Shown here piece by piece: positions 16,566-24,762 of a DNA stretch of 36,381 nucleotides. The stretch lies in assembly GCA_964575975.1 (NCBI GenBank), contig CAZNTU010000031.1:1-36381 (forward strand), written 5' to 3'. The notes under the pieces are model-generated. The model was not told the origin of the DNA. It saw nothing but the letters and a program-made list of their open reading frames with translations, and searched no databases. Position 1 is the stretch's first letter, and each line of letters opens with the position of its first letter. This DNA comes from G963674505 sp964575975 (GTDB lineage Bacteria > Desulfobacterota > Desulfobacteria > Desulfobacterales > SKZT01). The position numbers and the translations under genes are program-made.

Positions 16566-16792
16566 CTCCGCAAGGAGAGGGTAACGCGCGGACGCAGGGA
16601 CACGGGGAGAAGGGGGGCATAAGCGCCAACTTTGGAGCATTGTTCGTTGAATATCAACCGTTGGTTATGGGGGGCTCGCTAGTCCGGGAAACCGAACACG
16701 CATTCGTCCTTGTTTAAAACCGGTATAGGATGTATTCTTGATATTTAAATACATAATACGGACCGATCATAAAGATCAAGGAGAACGCCCCC

Positions 16793-17398
16793 ATGCTAAA
16801 AACCGAAGACCAGTATATTCCGCCGGAGGAATATTTACGCTTGGAGGAGACTTCCGAACGAAAAAGCGAATATTTACGCGGCGAAATTTTTGCCATGACG
16901 GGAGCGTCCTTTAGACACAACGTGATTATGGTCAACCTGGTTTCGGAGTTGGATTCCTCGCTGGAAGGTTCCGACTGCACTGTGTTTTCAGCCGATTTGA
17001 AAGTGCGGGCCGAAAAGAACATGCATTTCGTCTATCCGGACGTCGGCGTGGTATGCGGCGATATCGAATTCGAAAAAGACCGCGACGACACTATAGCCAA
17101 CCCGGTCGCCATTTTCGAGATCCTTTCCAAATCCACCATGGACTACGACCGGGGATCCAAGTTCAAGTCCTACAGAAACATGGAGTCCATGAGGGACTAC
17201 GTCCTGGTGGACCAATACGCGTGCGGCGTCGAACACTTTTTCAAAGCCACGGACGGCCGCTGGGTGCTCGAGGAGTTCTACGGCATGGACGAAGTTCTGC
17301 ATATTCGCTCCCTGAACGTCGATTTACCCCTCCGGCGAATCTACAAGCGACTGAAAATGGAAGGATCCAGCTTGCCCGAACAAGAGCAACGAATATAA
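16793..17398 (+). CDS. Uma2-family putative restriction endonuclease
   Basis: This 201-residue protein belongs to the Uma2 (DUF820) group of PD-(D/E)XK-fold nucleases. Features are the N-terminal YIPPEEYLRLEETSERKSEYLRGEIFAMTGAS, the central VYPDVGVVCGDIEFEKDR with the acidic Asp, and VAIFEILSKSTMDYDRGSKFKSYRNMESMRDYVLVDQ with the E-x-L/S and Lys catalytic pattern. These genes are abundant in cyanobacteria and in environmental genomes with many repeats, and their physiological role is unclear. ATCAAGGAG precedes the start. It is followed after 73 bp by a Phd-type antitoxin-like gene, but there is no sign that the two form a pair. Confidence 0.86.
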   Translation: MLKTEDQYIPPEEYLRLEETSERKSEYLRGEIFAMTGASFRHNVIMVNLVSELDSSLEGSDCTVFSADLKVRAEKNMHFVYPDVGVVCGDIEFEKDRDDTIANPVAIFEILSKSTMDYDRGSKFKSYRNMESMRDYVLVDQYACGVEHFFKATDGRWVLEEFYGMDEVLHIRSLNVDLPLRRIYKRLKMEGSSLPEQEQRI

Positions 17399-17471
17399 AC
17401 GCGAGCAATACCGATATTAAATCGGCATTGAGTATCTCGATTAGATTCAATATCTGCGCATACGACGCATA

Positions 17472-17711
17472 ATGAGAGTCTATACATATTCCGAAGCGAG
17501 AAGACGTCTTGCCGAGGTCCTTGACATAGCAAAAAACGAAGAGGTCGTTATCCAGAGGAGAGGCGGGGAAAGGTTTTCCATAATTTTCAGGAAAGACAAA
17601 AAATCGCCGTTCGATGTTCCGGGAATCGAAACCAAGGCAACGACAAAAGATATTCTCTCGGCGGTTCGAGAATCCAGGGAACGATTTGCCGAAGAACACG
17701 TCGAAGATTGA
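17472..17711 (+). CDS. Phd/YefM-type antitoxin-like protein (orphan)
   Basis: This 79-residue protein starts MRVYTYSEARRRLAEVLDIAKNEEVVIQRRGGERFSII, the N-terminal DNA-binding/dimerisation fold of Phd/YefM antitoxins (SEARRxLAEVLD...EVVIQRRGGE). The charged C-terminus (AVRESRERFAEEH) would be the toxin-neutralising helix. Usually a Doc, RelE or PIN toxin follows within a few bases. Here the next gene is pyruvate kinase, 90 bp on, so the toxin is lost or elsewhere. No clear Shine-Dalgarno is seen. A short G-run follows the stop. Confidence 0.72.
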   Translation: MRVYTYSEARRRLAEVLDIAKNEEVVIQRRGGERFSIIFRKDKKSPFDVPGIETKATTKDILSAVRESRERFAEEHVED

Positions 17712-17801
17712 GGGGGGGGGCTGGCGGCGCGCCCGTCCTACAAAGCTCGTATTATAGGATCCAAAATTCATAGCTGAACAGCCGAAGAGGAGGTTGACTC
17801 G

Positions 17802-19223
17802 ATGCAGCGAAAAACAAAGATCGTGGCCACGATTTCCGGTCTGAATTGTTCCAGGGAATTCATCGGACGGCTTTACAAGGCGGGCATGAACGTTGTCCGG
17901 CTCAATACCGCGCACATGACCCACGAAGAGGCTTTGCGGGTGGTGGAAAACACCCGCGCCGTATCGGACAAGATCGGCATTCTGGTGGACACGAAAGGTC
18001 CGGAAATCCGAACCTGCGACGCCCACGCTCCGGTGGCCGTGCGTCACGGGGATTACATTCGAATCAAGGGCGATCCCGGCGGAGTATCCTGCGGCGACGT
18101 GGTCTGCGTGTCCTACCGGGATTTTGTCCGGGACGTGCCGGTGGGAAGCTCCGTTTTGATCGACGACGGCACGGTCGCCTTGGCGGTCATGGAAAAGGAC
18201 GAGGACAATCTGCTCTGCTTCGTGGAGAACGACGGGACGATCCACGCCCGCAAGAGCGTCAACATACCCTCGGTCCATGTCAAGCTGCCGTCCTTGAGCG
18301 AAAAGGACAAGCGGTTCATCGAGTTCGCCGCCGACAACGACTTGGATTTCATCGCCCATTCCTTCGTGCGGAACAAGGAGGACGTCGTCGCGGTTCAGCG
18401 TATTTTGGACGGAAAGAATTCCGCCATCAAGATCATCGCTAAAATCGAGAACAGCGAGGGGGTCGAAAATCTCAAGGAAATTCTGGACCATGCCTACGGA
18501 ATCATGGTGGCCCGTGGAGATTTGGCCGTGGAGATTCCCACCGAGAAAATTCCGTTGATCCAGAAGAAAATAGTCCGGACCTGCATCGAAAGGCGCCGGC
18601 CCGTGATCGTGGCCACGCAGATGCTCCACAGCATGATCGAATCGCCCAGGCCCACCAGGGCCGAAGTGTCGGACGTGGCCAACGCCTGCCTGGACCACGT
18701 CGACGCCCTGATGCTGTCCGGGGAGACCGCCAACGGGAAGTATCCCGAGGTGGCGGTGAGAACCATGGCCAAAATCGCGGAAGAGGTGGAACAAAAGTGG
18801 AGCAGCTTCATCGACGTTCCCTACACGATGGATAAAAAGGTCACTGCCTATCTGGCCAAAGCCGCCGTCAAGGCCGCTCTCCGGCTGAACACCAAGGCTA
18901 TCGTGGCCGATTCCCTCACAGGCGCCGCCATCCTGGCCCTTGCCGCATACCGAGGGGACAATCCCATCTACGCCCAGGTCTACGATAAAAGGGTCATGCG
19001 CCAGCTGTCCCTGTCCTTCGGCGTGTACGCCGATCACATCCCCGTAAATTCCAACTCTGCGGAGACTCTGAAAAAATCCATATGCCGGCTGATCGACGAG
19101 AAAAAACTGAAAGACGATTCCTTGATCATCGTGCTGGCGGGCAGTTTCGGCCCGGCCCACGGGGCGTCGTTCATAGAGATCGCTTCGGCGGGAACCATGA
19201 AGAGCAAATGCGCGGTCGGATGA
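17802..19223 (+). CDS. pyk: Pyruvate kinase
   Basis: This 473-residue cytosolic glycolytic enzyme makes pyruvate and ATP from phosphoenolpyruvate and ADP. Motifs are KTKIVATISGLN at the N-terminus, MNVVRLNTAHMTHEEA, ILVDTKGPEIRT, IIAKIENSEGVENLKEIL (catalytic Lys and metal Glu), GIMVARGDLAVEIP, and VATQMLHSMIESPRPTRAEVSDVANA with DALMLSGETANGKYP. The C-terminal allosteric domain (about 350-473) is present and closes with GSFGPAHGASFIEIA. The usual N-F/L-S-H active-site edge reads N-T-A-H, a small deviation. AGAGGAGG precedes ATG 17802. It is apparently monocistronic and may serve the pyruvate-oxidase/hydroxyacid genes opposite. Confidence 0.96.
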   Translation: MQRKTKIVATISGLNCSREFIGRLYKAGMNVVRLNTAHMTHEEALRVVENTRAVSDKIGILVDTKGPEIRTCDAHAPVAVRHGDYIRIKGDPGGVSCGDVVCVSYRDFVRDVPVGSSVLIDDGTVALAVMEKDEDNLLCFVENDGTIHARKSVNIPSVHVKLPSLSEKDKRFIEFAADNDLDFIAHSFVRNKEDVVAVQRILDGKNSAIKIIAKIENSEGVENLKEILDHAYGIMVARGDLAVEIPTEKIPLIQKKIVRTCIERRRPVIVATQMLHSMIESPRPTRAEVSDVANACLDHVDALMLSGETANGKYPEVAVRTMAKIAEEVEQKWSSFIDVPYTMDKKVTAYLAKAAVKAALRLNTKAIVADSLTGAAILALAAYRGDNPIYAQVYDKRVMRQLSLSFGVYADHIPVNSNSAETLKKSICRLIDEKKLKDDSLIIVLAGSFGPAHGASFIEIASAGTMKSKCAVG

Positions 19224-19313
19224 GAAGGGGCAAAGTTCAAGCTTCGACGTTCGGTTTCGGGAATTTCGTATTCGGTTGTCGAGTCGCTTGAGGTTCGACA
19301 AAAGAAGCCGGGT

Positions 19314-19697
19314 TTACGCGTCCGGAATCGGATAGGCGATCGTGCTCAGCAGCGCGTTCTCGGCTTGGCGCGAATCCAGGCGGGTGTGCTGCACAACCAC
19401 CGGGACGTCCGATTCGATGATGCTGGCGTAGTCTGTATCCCGGGGTATCGGTTCCGGGTCCCTCAGGTTGTTGAACCGGACGTGTTTGGTGCGTCGGGCC
19501 GGAACGGTGATTCTGTAGGGGCCCGCCGGGTCCCGGTCCGAAAAGAAAACGGTCACTTCGATATGGGCGTCCTGGTCCGAAGCGTTTAAAACGCAAAAGG
19601 TTTCGTGGCTTGTAAAATCCGGTTCCGGGCCGGTGCTCCGGCCGGGAATGTATCCCTCGGCGATAGCCCACCTCTTGCATCCGACGTCCGAGTTCAT
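19314..19697 (-). CDS. Anabaena sensory-rhodopsin-transducer (ASRT) family protein
   Basis: This 127-residue soluble beta-rich protein aligns along its whole length with the Anabaena sensory rhodopsin transducer: KRWAIAEGYIPGRSTGPEP, FTSHETFCVLNASDQDAHIE, DPAGPYRITVPARRTKHVRF, and SDVPVVVQHTRLDSRQAENA followed by LLSTIAYP. In Anabaena the tetrameric protein partners a microbial rhodopsin, but many homologues occur in organisms without one, and a carbohydrate-binding role has been proposed. No rhodopsin gene is present here. It sits downstream of exoD on the same strand (27-bp gap), convergent with pyk. The family call is firm; the ligand is not known. Confidence 0.88.
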   Translation of the reverse strand: MNSDVGCKRWAIAEGYIPGRSTGPEPDFTSHETFCVLNASDQDAHIEVTVFFSDRDPAGPYRITVPARRTKHVRFNNLRDPEPIPRDTDYASIIESDVPVVVQHTRLDSRQAENALLSTIAYPIPDA

Positions 19698-19724
19698 TGC
19701 TTTTGTCCTTTCTGGCTTGTCGAA

Positions 19725-20345
19725 TCAAACGATATGGTAAATTACCACGGCAAAGGCCAAGGCCGTGAAGGTAAACGCGATCAGCGCCATGAGCCCGTCG
19801 CGGGTGATCAGCGAAAGCCCGAACGCCGTCAGGGCGACGCCCGCGATATTGGCGCTGAACGGTATCACCTCCATTATGGGCATCAAAAAGGCGATGAAGA
19901 TGGTCGCCACGGCTACGACGTATAGCCTGGAATCCTGGGTGAGTTCCGTGAGGCGCGGCTTCGACAGTTTGTCGAAGAACCGTCCGACGGGCCGAAACCA
20001 TCTCAAGGATCGACGGAGCTTGTCCCGTTCCACGGAGCGCTTCATCATCCAGGAGGGAAGCCAGAAATGTCTGCGGCGAAACAGCAGCTGGCCCGCTGTC
20101 AACAGCACGAACAACGACATGATCGTGGGCACGCCCGGTATGTCTCCGACGATCGGAACCAGGACGATCAAGCCCGCCAAGAGTATCATGGGGCCGAACG
20201 ATCGGCTCCCCACCGAATCCATGATCTCCTCCATGGAAACTTGGCCTTCGCCGTCGGCGGCCCCTTCGATTCGATCCAGCAGTTGCTCGATGTTGGTGAT
20301 ATCGGGGTCGGATTCCAGCCCTTCGTTCGTGTTTTTTGGATCCAT
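19725..20345 (-). CDS. ExoD-family integral membrane protein
   Basis: This 206-residue protein has an acidic N-terminal segment (NIEQLLDRIEGAADGEGQVSMEEIMDSVGSRSFG) and then three to four hydrophobic stretches (PMILLAGLIVLVPIVGDIPG, TIMSLFVLLTAGQLLF, YVVAVATIFIAFLMPIMEVI, LMALIAFTFTALAFAVVIY). This is the pattern of ExoD, first linked to exopolysaccharide synthesis in Rhizobium but biochemically undefined. The start at 20345 is preferred over an upstream in-frame Met because GGAGATGCGAC precedes it. It likely shares a transcript with the ASRT-family gene. Confidence 0.84.
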   Translation of the reverse strand: MDPKNTNEGLESDPDITNIEQLLDRIEGAADGEGQVSMEEIMDSVGSRSFGPMILLAGLIVLVPIVGDIPGVPTIMSLFVLLTAGQLLFRRRHFWLPSWMMKRSVERDKLRRSLRWFRPVGRFFDKLSKPRLTELTQDSRLYVVAVATIFIAFLMPIMEVIPFSANIAGVALTAFGLSLITRDGLMALIAFTFTALAFAVVIYHIV

Positions 20346-20368
20346 GTCGCATCTCCTGCGGTGCAAAC

Positions 20369-20390
20369 GCGCCGCCGTGGAAGGCGGCGC
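20369..20390. repeat. GC-rich hairpin upstream of exoD
   Basis: GCGCCGCC (20369-20376) and GGCGGCGC (20383-20390) form an 8-bp stem around a 6-nt loop, followed by TACCGG. It looks like a dispersed intergenic REP palindrome. It could also act as a terminator for the dehydrogenase transcript reading toward it, though no U-run is seen. Confidence 0.55.
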
Positions 20391-20450
20391 TACCGGTCAT
20401 CGGCGCGGTCCCGCCTTCGGAATAAGAACTTGAGGCTCGAAGCCCGTCTC

Positions 20451-20485
20451 CTAACATCTAACACCTAACAGCCAACGACTAACGG
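20451..20485. repeat. Five tandem heptamers at the 3' end of the FAD/Fe-S gene
   Basis: Five consecutive 7-mers of the form CYAACNN (CTAACAT, CTAACAC, CTAACAG, CCAACGA, CTAACGG) run across the stop codon of the minus-strand dehydrogenase at 20479. This degenerate short tandem repeat resembles the heptameric intergenic repeats seen in several bacterial groups. It has no spacers and is not a CRISPR array. Confidence 0.7.
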
Positions 20486-23400
20486 CCCACACCGCTTTCC
20501 CGTCCAGTCTCCCCCGGAAAACGCTTGGCCAAAAAATACGCGAGAACTCCGCCGGCGACCGCCGTGCCGACCATGCCGGCCGCCCGCAGACCCGCTCTGT
20601 TCCCGTTGCGGGGAATTTCCGTTCCTTCCAAGTCGCGGTCGATCTTGCGTTTTTTTTCCAAGTCCGCCTTTCTGAACGCGTACTGGAGCAACTGCGCCGT
20701 ATGCATCGGCTCTCTGTCGGAACCGTCCTTGATCTGGCTCCGGCAGCTGAACGCCTCGGCGACGATGAACGTGTCCAGGTCCGCCTTCCTGACGGCCGGA
20801 AGAAGATGCTCCTCCGCGATTTTTACGCTCAACTCGTTGTGCTCCCTGACGTATCCAAAGGATCCGGCCATGCCGCAGCAGCCTTCCTGCGGCTCCTCGA
20901 ATTCCACGCCTATGCGCTCGAGCACCCGGTGGACCGCCTTTGCGTCCAGTACGGCCTTCTGGTTGCAGTGGTTGTGCAAGATCGCCTTGCCGTTCAACTT
21001 GGGAAGCTCGTAGTCGTTCTCGTCGAGAAACTCGCTGAGCATGCGGCATTGTCCGACGACTTTTTTAACGTTTTCGTCCTCCGGCCAGATTTTCGAAAGA
21101 TCGTCCTTGAACATGGCCGCGACGCTGGGCTCCACGAAAACGATCGGAATCTCCTCCTCCGCGTAGGGGGCAAGCATGTCTATGGTTCTTTCGAGGTTTT
21201 TGCCGGCCAAGCCCAGAAATCCGAAGTGCATCAACGGCAACGCCTCCGGGGGTTGCTTCTCCGGGATGTATACTTTGCAGCCGCATCGGCCGAGGACGCG
21301 AACGGCGGCCTTCAGTACCTCGGGGTCGAACACGTTGTCGAAGACGTCCGGGAAAAGCAACACGGGGCGCGAATCGTCGCGGGCGGGGGATTCGTATCTT
21401 CGAAACCAATCGACGAAAGTCTCCTCGGCGAATTTCGGAAGCGGCCTTTCCGGCGAGAGGTTCGTCGCCCGTTTGACCAAAGCCTCGACGCAGGGGGCAT
21501 GGGTTAAAAAGTTCGCGACGCCGGGCATCCAACTTCCCAATGCGGCCGCGTACCCCACGAATCCCAGCGCGTAGTGGTGACGCGGGTGAAGCCGTCCTTT
21601 GTAGTGATGATAGAGAAACTCCATCTTGTAGGTGGACATGTCCACGTTGACCGGGCATTCCGACTTGCATGCCTTGCAGGAAAGGCACAGTTCCAGCGTT
21701 TCCCGTACCTCTTCGCTCCGCCAGCCGTCCTTGATGAAATCCCCCCGGAACATTTCGAACAAGGCGCGGGCCCGTCCGCGAGTGGTGTGCTTTTCCTCCC
21801 GCGTGGCCAGAAAACTGGGGCACATGAAGGCGTCTTCCGGACGGCGGCATTTTCCCACGCCGACGCACCTCAGTGTAGCCTGCGAAAAGCTTCCGTTGTC
21901 CTCGGGGAACTTGAAGAATGTCTCGTCGGTCCACGGATCGTAGTCCGTGCCGAGTCTCAGGTTGTCCTCGGGCTGCAACGGATCGACGATTCTACCGGGG
22001 TTCATTTTGCACTCGGGGTCCCAAATGGACTTGAATTCGCGGAAAGCCTCCACGATTTCTTTTCCGTAGAGTTTCGGGAGAAATATGCTTTTGGACTGTC
22101 CGTCGCCGTGCTCGGCGGTGAAGGAACCTCTGTAGCCTGCAACCATGTCCGCCGCGCGTTCGACGAACTCCCGGTAGTTCCGGATTCCTTTTTCGGTGAA
22201 AAGGTCGAAAGTGATCCGGCAATGAATGCAACCCTGTCCGAAATGGCCGTACAAGGCGGCGTCCAGGTCGAACTCGTCCAGAAGCGCGCGGAAATCGCGC
22301 AAGTAAGCCCCGACCTTGTCCGGCGGGACTGCGGCGTCCTCCCATCCGGGCCAGGCCAAAGGTTCTCCGGGGACATTCGCTGTCGCGCCGAGACCCGATT
22401 CCCGGATATCCCAAATCTGGCTCTCCTCCTCCTTTTCCGTAAAGATTTTAATGTTCGGGGCGTTTGCGCCTTTCTTGAGGTCTTTTGCCAGCTTTTTGGC
22501 CTTTTCTACGGATTCTTCTTTGTCGTGCCCCCCCATTTCCACCAGGAGCCAACCGCCGCCGTCGGGAAGAAGTTTCAGCTTTTCGAGGTTCATGTTTTTG
22601 ACTTCGTTGAAATGGATCAGCTTTTGATCGATTCCCTCCAGGCCGACCGGTCCGTGCGCCATGATTTCCAGTATATGGTCGGCGGCCTGGTAGACGTCCG
22701 GATACCCGAGCACCAGAAGGGTCCGGCCGGGCCAGCTGTAGACGAGGCGCACGGTGGCTTCCAGAATGACGGCGAGGGTGCCCTCGCTCCCGACCAAGGC
22801 TCTCGCGACGTGAAACCCCTTTTCGGGGAGGAGATCGTCGAGGTTGTAGCCGGAGACGCGGCGAGGGATGTCTGGGTAGCGTTCCCGGATCAGATCCGCG
22901 TATCGGTCCCGCAATCGCCGCATCCCGTCGTAGATTTCGCCTCTTCGTCCTCCTGCGGAGACGATTTTTTCCAGTTCGCCGTCCGAAGTCGGACCCACGC
23001 GCATGCGAAGACCATCGTAAGTGAGTATTTCCATCTCGCGGGTGTTGTCGGCGGTGCGTCCCGACATGACGGAATGGATGCCGCAGGAGTTGTTTCCCAG
23101 CATGCCCCCGAAAGTGTTGTGGGAATGGGTGGCGGGGTCGGGTCCGTAGGTAAGGTGGAATTTCGCGGCGCGGTGCCGCAGATGGTCAAGGATGACGCCC
23201 GGCTGGACCCGCGCGATTTTGCGTTCGGGATCGATTTCGAGGATTTTGTGCAGGTACTTGGAAAAATCGATCACCACGGCCTCGTTGCAGGTCGATCCGG
23301 ACAGGCCGGTTCCAGCGCCTCTGGAAAGGAGAGGGGCGTGGTGTTCGCGACAGACGGCGACCGTGGCCTCCACCGCGTCGGTGGTGCGAGGGATTACCAC

Positions 23401-23550
23401 CCCGATAGGAAAATGCCGGTAGTTGGACGCGTCGCAGTTATACAAGGCGCGCGTTCCCCGGTCGAACCGCACCTCGCCGTCCACTTCCCTGAAAAGGTCC
23501 TTTTCCAGCGAGCGCCGATCCCCGGATTCGTTTTTATTGGTCTTTGCCAT
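20479..23550 (-). CDS. FAD- and Fe-S-binding D-2-hydroxyacid dehydrogenase (GlcD/GlpC-type, YdiJ-like)
   Basis: This 1023-residue protein matches the size of YdiJ-type D-2-hydroxyglutarate/D-lactate dehydrogenases. Order: FAD_binding_4 (about 35-250; PLLSRGAGTGLSGSTCNEAV, NTFGGMLGNNSCGIHS), FAD-oxidase C (about 270-545; GHFGQGCIHCRITFD, GSFTAEHGDGQSK), ferredoxin region (about 595-680; CLSCKACKSECPVNVD), and CCG domains (about 740-960; ILHNHCNQKAVL, GCCGMAGSFGYVRE). It would oxidise a D-2-hydroxyacid and pass electrons to the membrane pool. A C-terminal hydrophobic stretch (AAGMVGTAVAGGVLAYFLAK) could tether it. The start at 23550 was chosen over an upstream in-frame extension that runs through 9-bp repeats. 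It lies 114 bp after the enolase-superfamily gene. Confidence 0.88.
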   Translation of the reverse strand: MAKTNKNESGDRRSLEKDLFREVDGEVRFDRGTRALYNCDASNYRHFPIGVVIPRTTDAVEATVAVCREHHAPLLSRGAGTGLSGSTCNEAVVIDFSKYLHKILEIDPERKIARVQPGVILDHLRHRAAKFHLTYGPDPATHSHNTFGGMLGNNSCGIHSVMSGRTADNTREMEILTYDGLRMRVGPTSDGELEKIVSAGGRRGEIYDGMRRLRDRYADLIRERYPDIPRRVSGYNLDDLLPEKGFHVARALVGSEGTLAVILEATVRLVYSWPGRTLLVLGYPDVYQAADHILEIMAHGPVGLEGIDQKLIHFNEVKNMNLEKLKLLPDGGGWLLVEMGGHDKEESVEKAKKLAKDLKKGANAPNIKIFTEKEEESQIWDIRESGLGATANVPGEPLAWPGWEDAAVPPDKVGAYLRDFRALLDEFDLDAALYGHFGQGCIHCRITFDLFTEKGIRNYREFVERAADMVAGYRGSFTAEHGDGQSKSIFLPKLYGKEIVEAFREFKSIWDPECKMNPGRIVDPLQPEDNLRLGTDYDPWTDETFFKFPEDNGSFSQATLRCVGVGKCRRPEDAFMCPSFLATREEKHTTRGRARALFEMFRGDFIKDGWRSEEVRETLELCLSCKACKSECPVNVDMSTYKMEFLYHHYKGRLHPRHHYALGFVGYAAALGSWMPGVANFLTHAPCVEALVKRATNLSPERPLPKFAEETFVDWFRRYESPARDDSRPVLLFPDVFDNVFDPEVLKAAVRVLGRCGCKVYIPEKQPPEALPLMHFGFLGLAGKNLERTIDMLAPYAEEEIPIVFVEPSVAAMFKDDLSKIWPEDENVKKVVGQCRMLSEFLDENDYELPKLNGKAILHNHCNQKAVLDAKAVHRVLERIGVEFEEPQEGCCGMAGSFGYVREHNELSVKIAEEHLLPAVRKADLDTFIVAEAFSCRSQIKDGSDREPMHTAQLLQYAFRKADLEKKRKIDRDLEGTEIPRNGNRAGLRAAGMVGTAVAGGVLAYFLAKRFPGETGRESGVGR

Positions 23551-23583
23551 GAACGCCTCTGTCTTAATCGGTTTCAAGGTTTT

Positions 23584-23619
23584 GTCCGACCTGTCTGACG
23601 AGTCCGACTTGTCCGACGC
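23584..23619. repeat. Four tandem 9-bp repeats between the enolase-superfamily and FAD/Fe-S genes
   Basis: GTCCGACCT, GTCTGACGA, GTCCGACTT and GTCCGACGC lie head to tail in the 114-bp gap just upstream of the hydroxyacid dehydrogenase start. The GTCYGAC core is invariant. Translated, it gives a low-complexity Ser/Asp run, supporting the shorter start of that gene. Confidence 0.7.
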
Positions 23620-23664
23620 GCTTGGCTTCGCTTGCAACCACGCCCCGTTCGACTTGATCGACTC

Positions 23665-24759
23665 TCACTTGCCCGCCAAATATTTCGCCGCGTCCGCTTC
23701 CTTCAACTCCAAACCCAAACCGGGCCGCCCCAGGTCGGGGGCCAACCAACCGCCCTTCGGACTGGCGACGCCGTCCAAAACCTTTTGCTCGATTTCCACG
23801 TGATCGTGGAAATACTCCATGTGCCGGACCGGTTTCAACGCGCACGAAGGGTGTAGATGGATCGCCGGGGCGCAGTGGGCCGACAGCGGGACGTGATGAG
23901 CCTCGCAAAGGGCGGCCGCCTGAATATACCCCGTAATACCGCATCGGGTGGCGTCCGCCATCAAAACATCCACCGCCCCGCTCTGAAGCAAAAGCCGGAA
24001 GTCGTCGGGAACGAAACCGTATTCCCCCGACGCCACTTCGATGGCGCGAGGAACCCTTTCGCGAACGAATCGCAGACCTTCCCTGTCCTCTTGCGGAACC
24101 GGTTCCTCGTACCATTTGACGCCGTATCGGTTCAGCGTCTCGGCCATGGTCAGCGCCTGCTTGCGATCGAATGCGCCGTTGGCGTCGACGAAAAGCTCCG
24201 CTTTTTCTCCTATGGCTTCGCGCGCCCACCGGACACGTTCCGGGTCCTCTCTCGGATTTCTCCCGATCTTCATTTTCACACGGGATATGCCCTCCGACAC
24301 CCAACCTCCGAGCTGGGACTTGATTTCCTCCTTCTCGTACGACGTGAATCCGCCGCTGCCGTAGATTTGCACCTTGGTCCGCGCGCGCCCCAGAAGATCG
24401 GCCAACGGCAGATCGAGAAGCCTGGCCTTTAAATCCCACAGGGCGATATCCACCGCTGACAGCGCCATGAAAGCGATTCCCCGTTCTCCCAGGTTTCGGA
24501 TTTCGGTCCTCATGTCCGCCCGGCAGCGGGGAATGTCGAACGCGTCGGAACCGATCAGAATCTTCGAAAGCTTGTCGCGGACGAGACTCGCCGCCGTGGT
24601 GTCCGCGTACGAATACCCGAACCCGCGTTTTCCCCCGGCGTACACGAACACCGCCGCCATGGTCGTGGAGCCCCATCGAAGAGTCCCGTCCGACTTGGGC
24701 TTGTCGGTGGGGAACTCGTAGGCGACCGCCTTGACATCCTCGATCTTGACCCTTTCCAT
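23665..24759 (-). CDS. Mandelate racemase/muconate lactonising enzyme-family protein (acid-sugar dehydratase or racemase)
   Basis: This 364-residue enolase-superfamily enzyme abstracts the alpha-proton of a carboxylic acid bound to Mg2+. The mandelate-racemase-subgroup residues are present: K162-x-K164 (VKMKIGRNP), metal ligands D192 (VDANGAFD, with N194), E218 (WYEEPVP) and E246 (ASGEYG), and the Asp-His dyad D269 (MADATRCG) with H295 (SAHCAPAIH). The N-terminal capping domain covers about 1-125. The substrate cannot be read from sequence; sugar acids such as galactarate, gluconate or altronate are typical. It follows the ThDP enzyme by 3 bp, so they are co-transcribed. Confidence 0.86.
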   Translation of the reverse strand: MERVKIEDVKAVAYEFPTDKPKSDGTLRWGSTTMAAVFVYAGGKRGFGYSYADTTAASLVRDKLSKILIGSDAFDIPRCRADMRTEIRNLGERGIAFMALSAVDIALWDLKARLLDLPLADLLGRARTKVQIYGSGGFTSYEKEEIKSQLGGWVSEGISRVKMKIGRNPREDPERVRWAREAIGEKAELFVDANGAFDRKQALTMAETLNRYGVKWYEEPVPQEDREGLRFVRERVPRAIEVASGEYGFVPDDFRLLLQSGAVDVLMADATRCGITGYIQAAALCEAHHVPLSAHCAPAIHLHPSCALKPVRHMEYFHDHVEIEQKVLDGVASPKGGWLAPDLGRPGLGLELKEADAAKYLAGK

Positions 24760-24762
24760 GAA

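Noticed and set aside
20451..20485. Tandem repeats considered as a CRISPR array
   Set aside because: Units are 7 bp and contiguous, with no spacers and no cas genes.
21574..23598. A 674-codon plus-strand open frame opposite the FAD/Fe-S dehydrogenase
   Set aside because: It is entirely antisense to a gene with strong domain motifs, has no ribosome-binding site and no recognisable motif. High GC makes long antisense frames common here.
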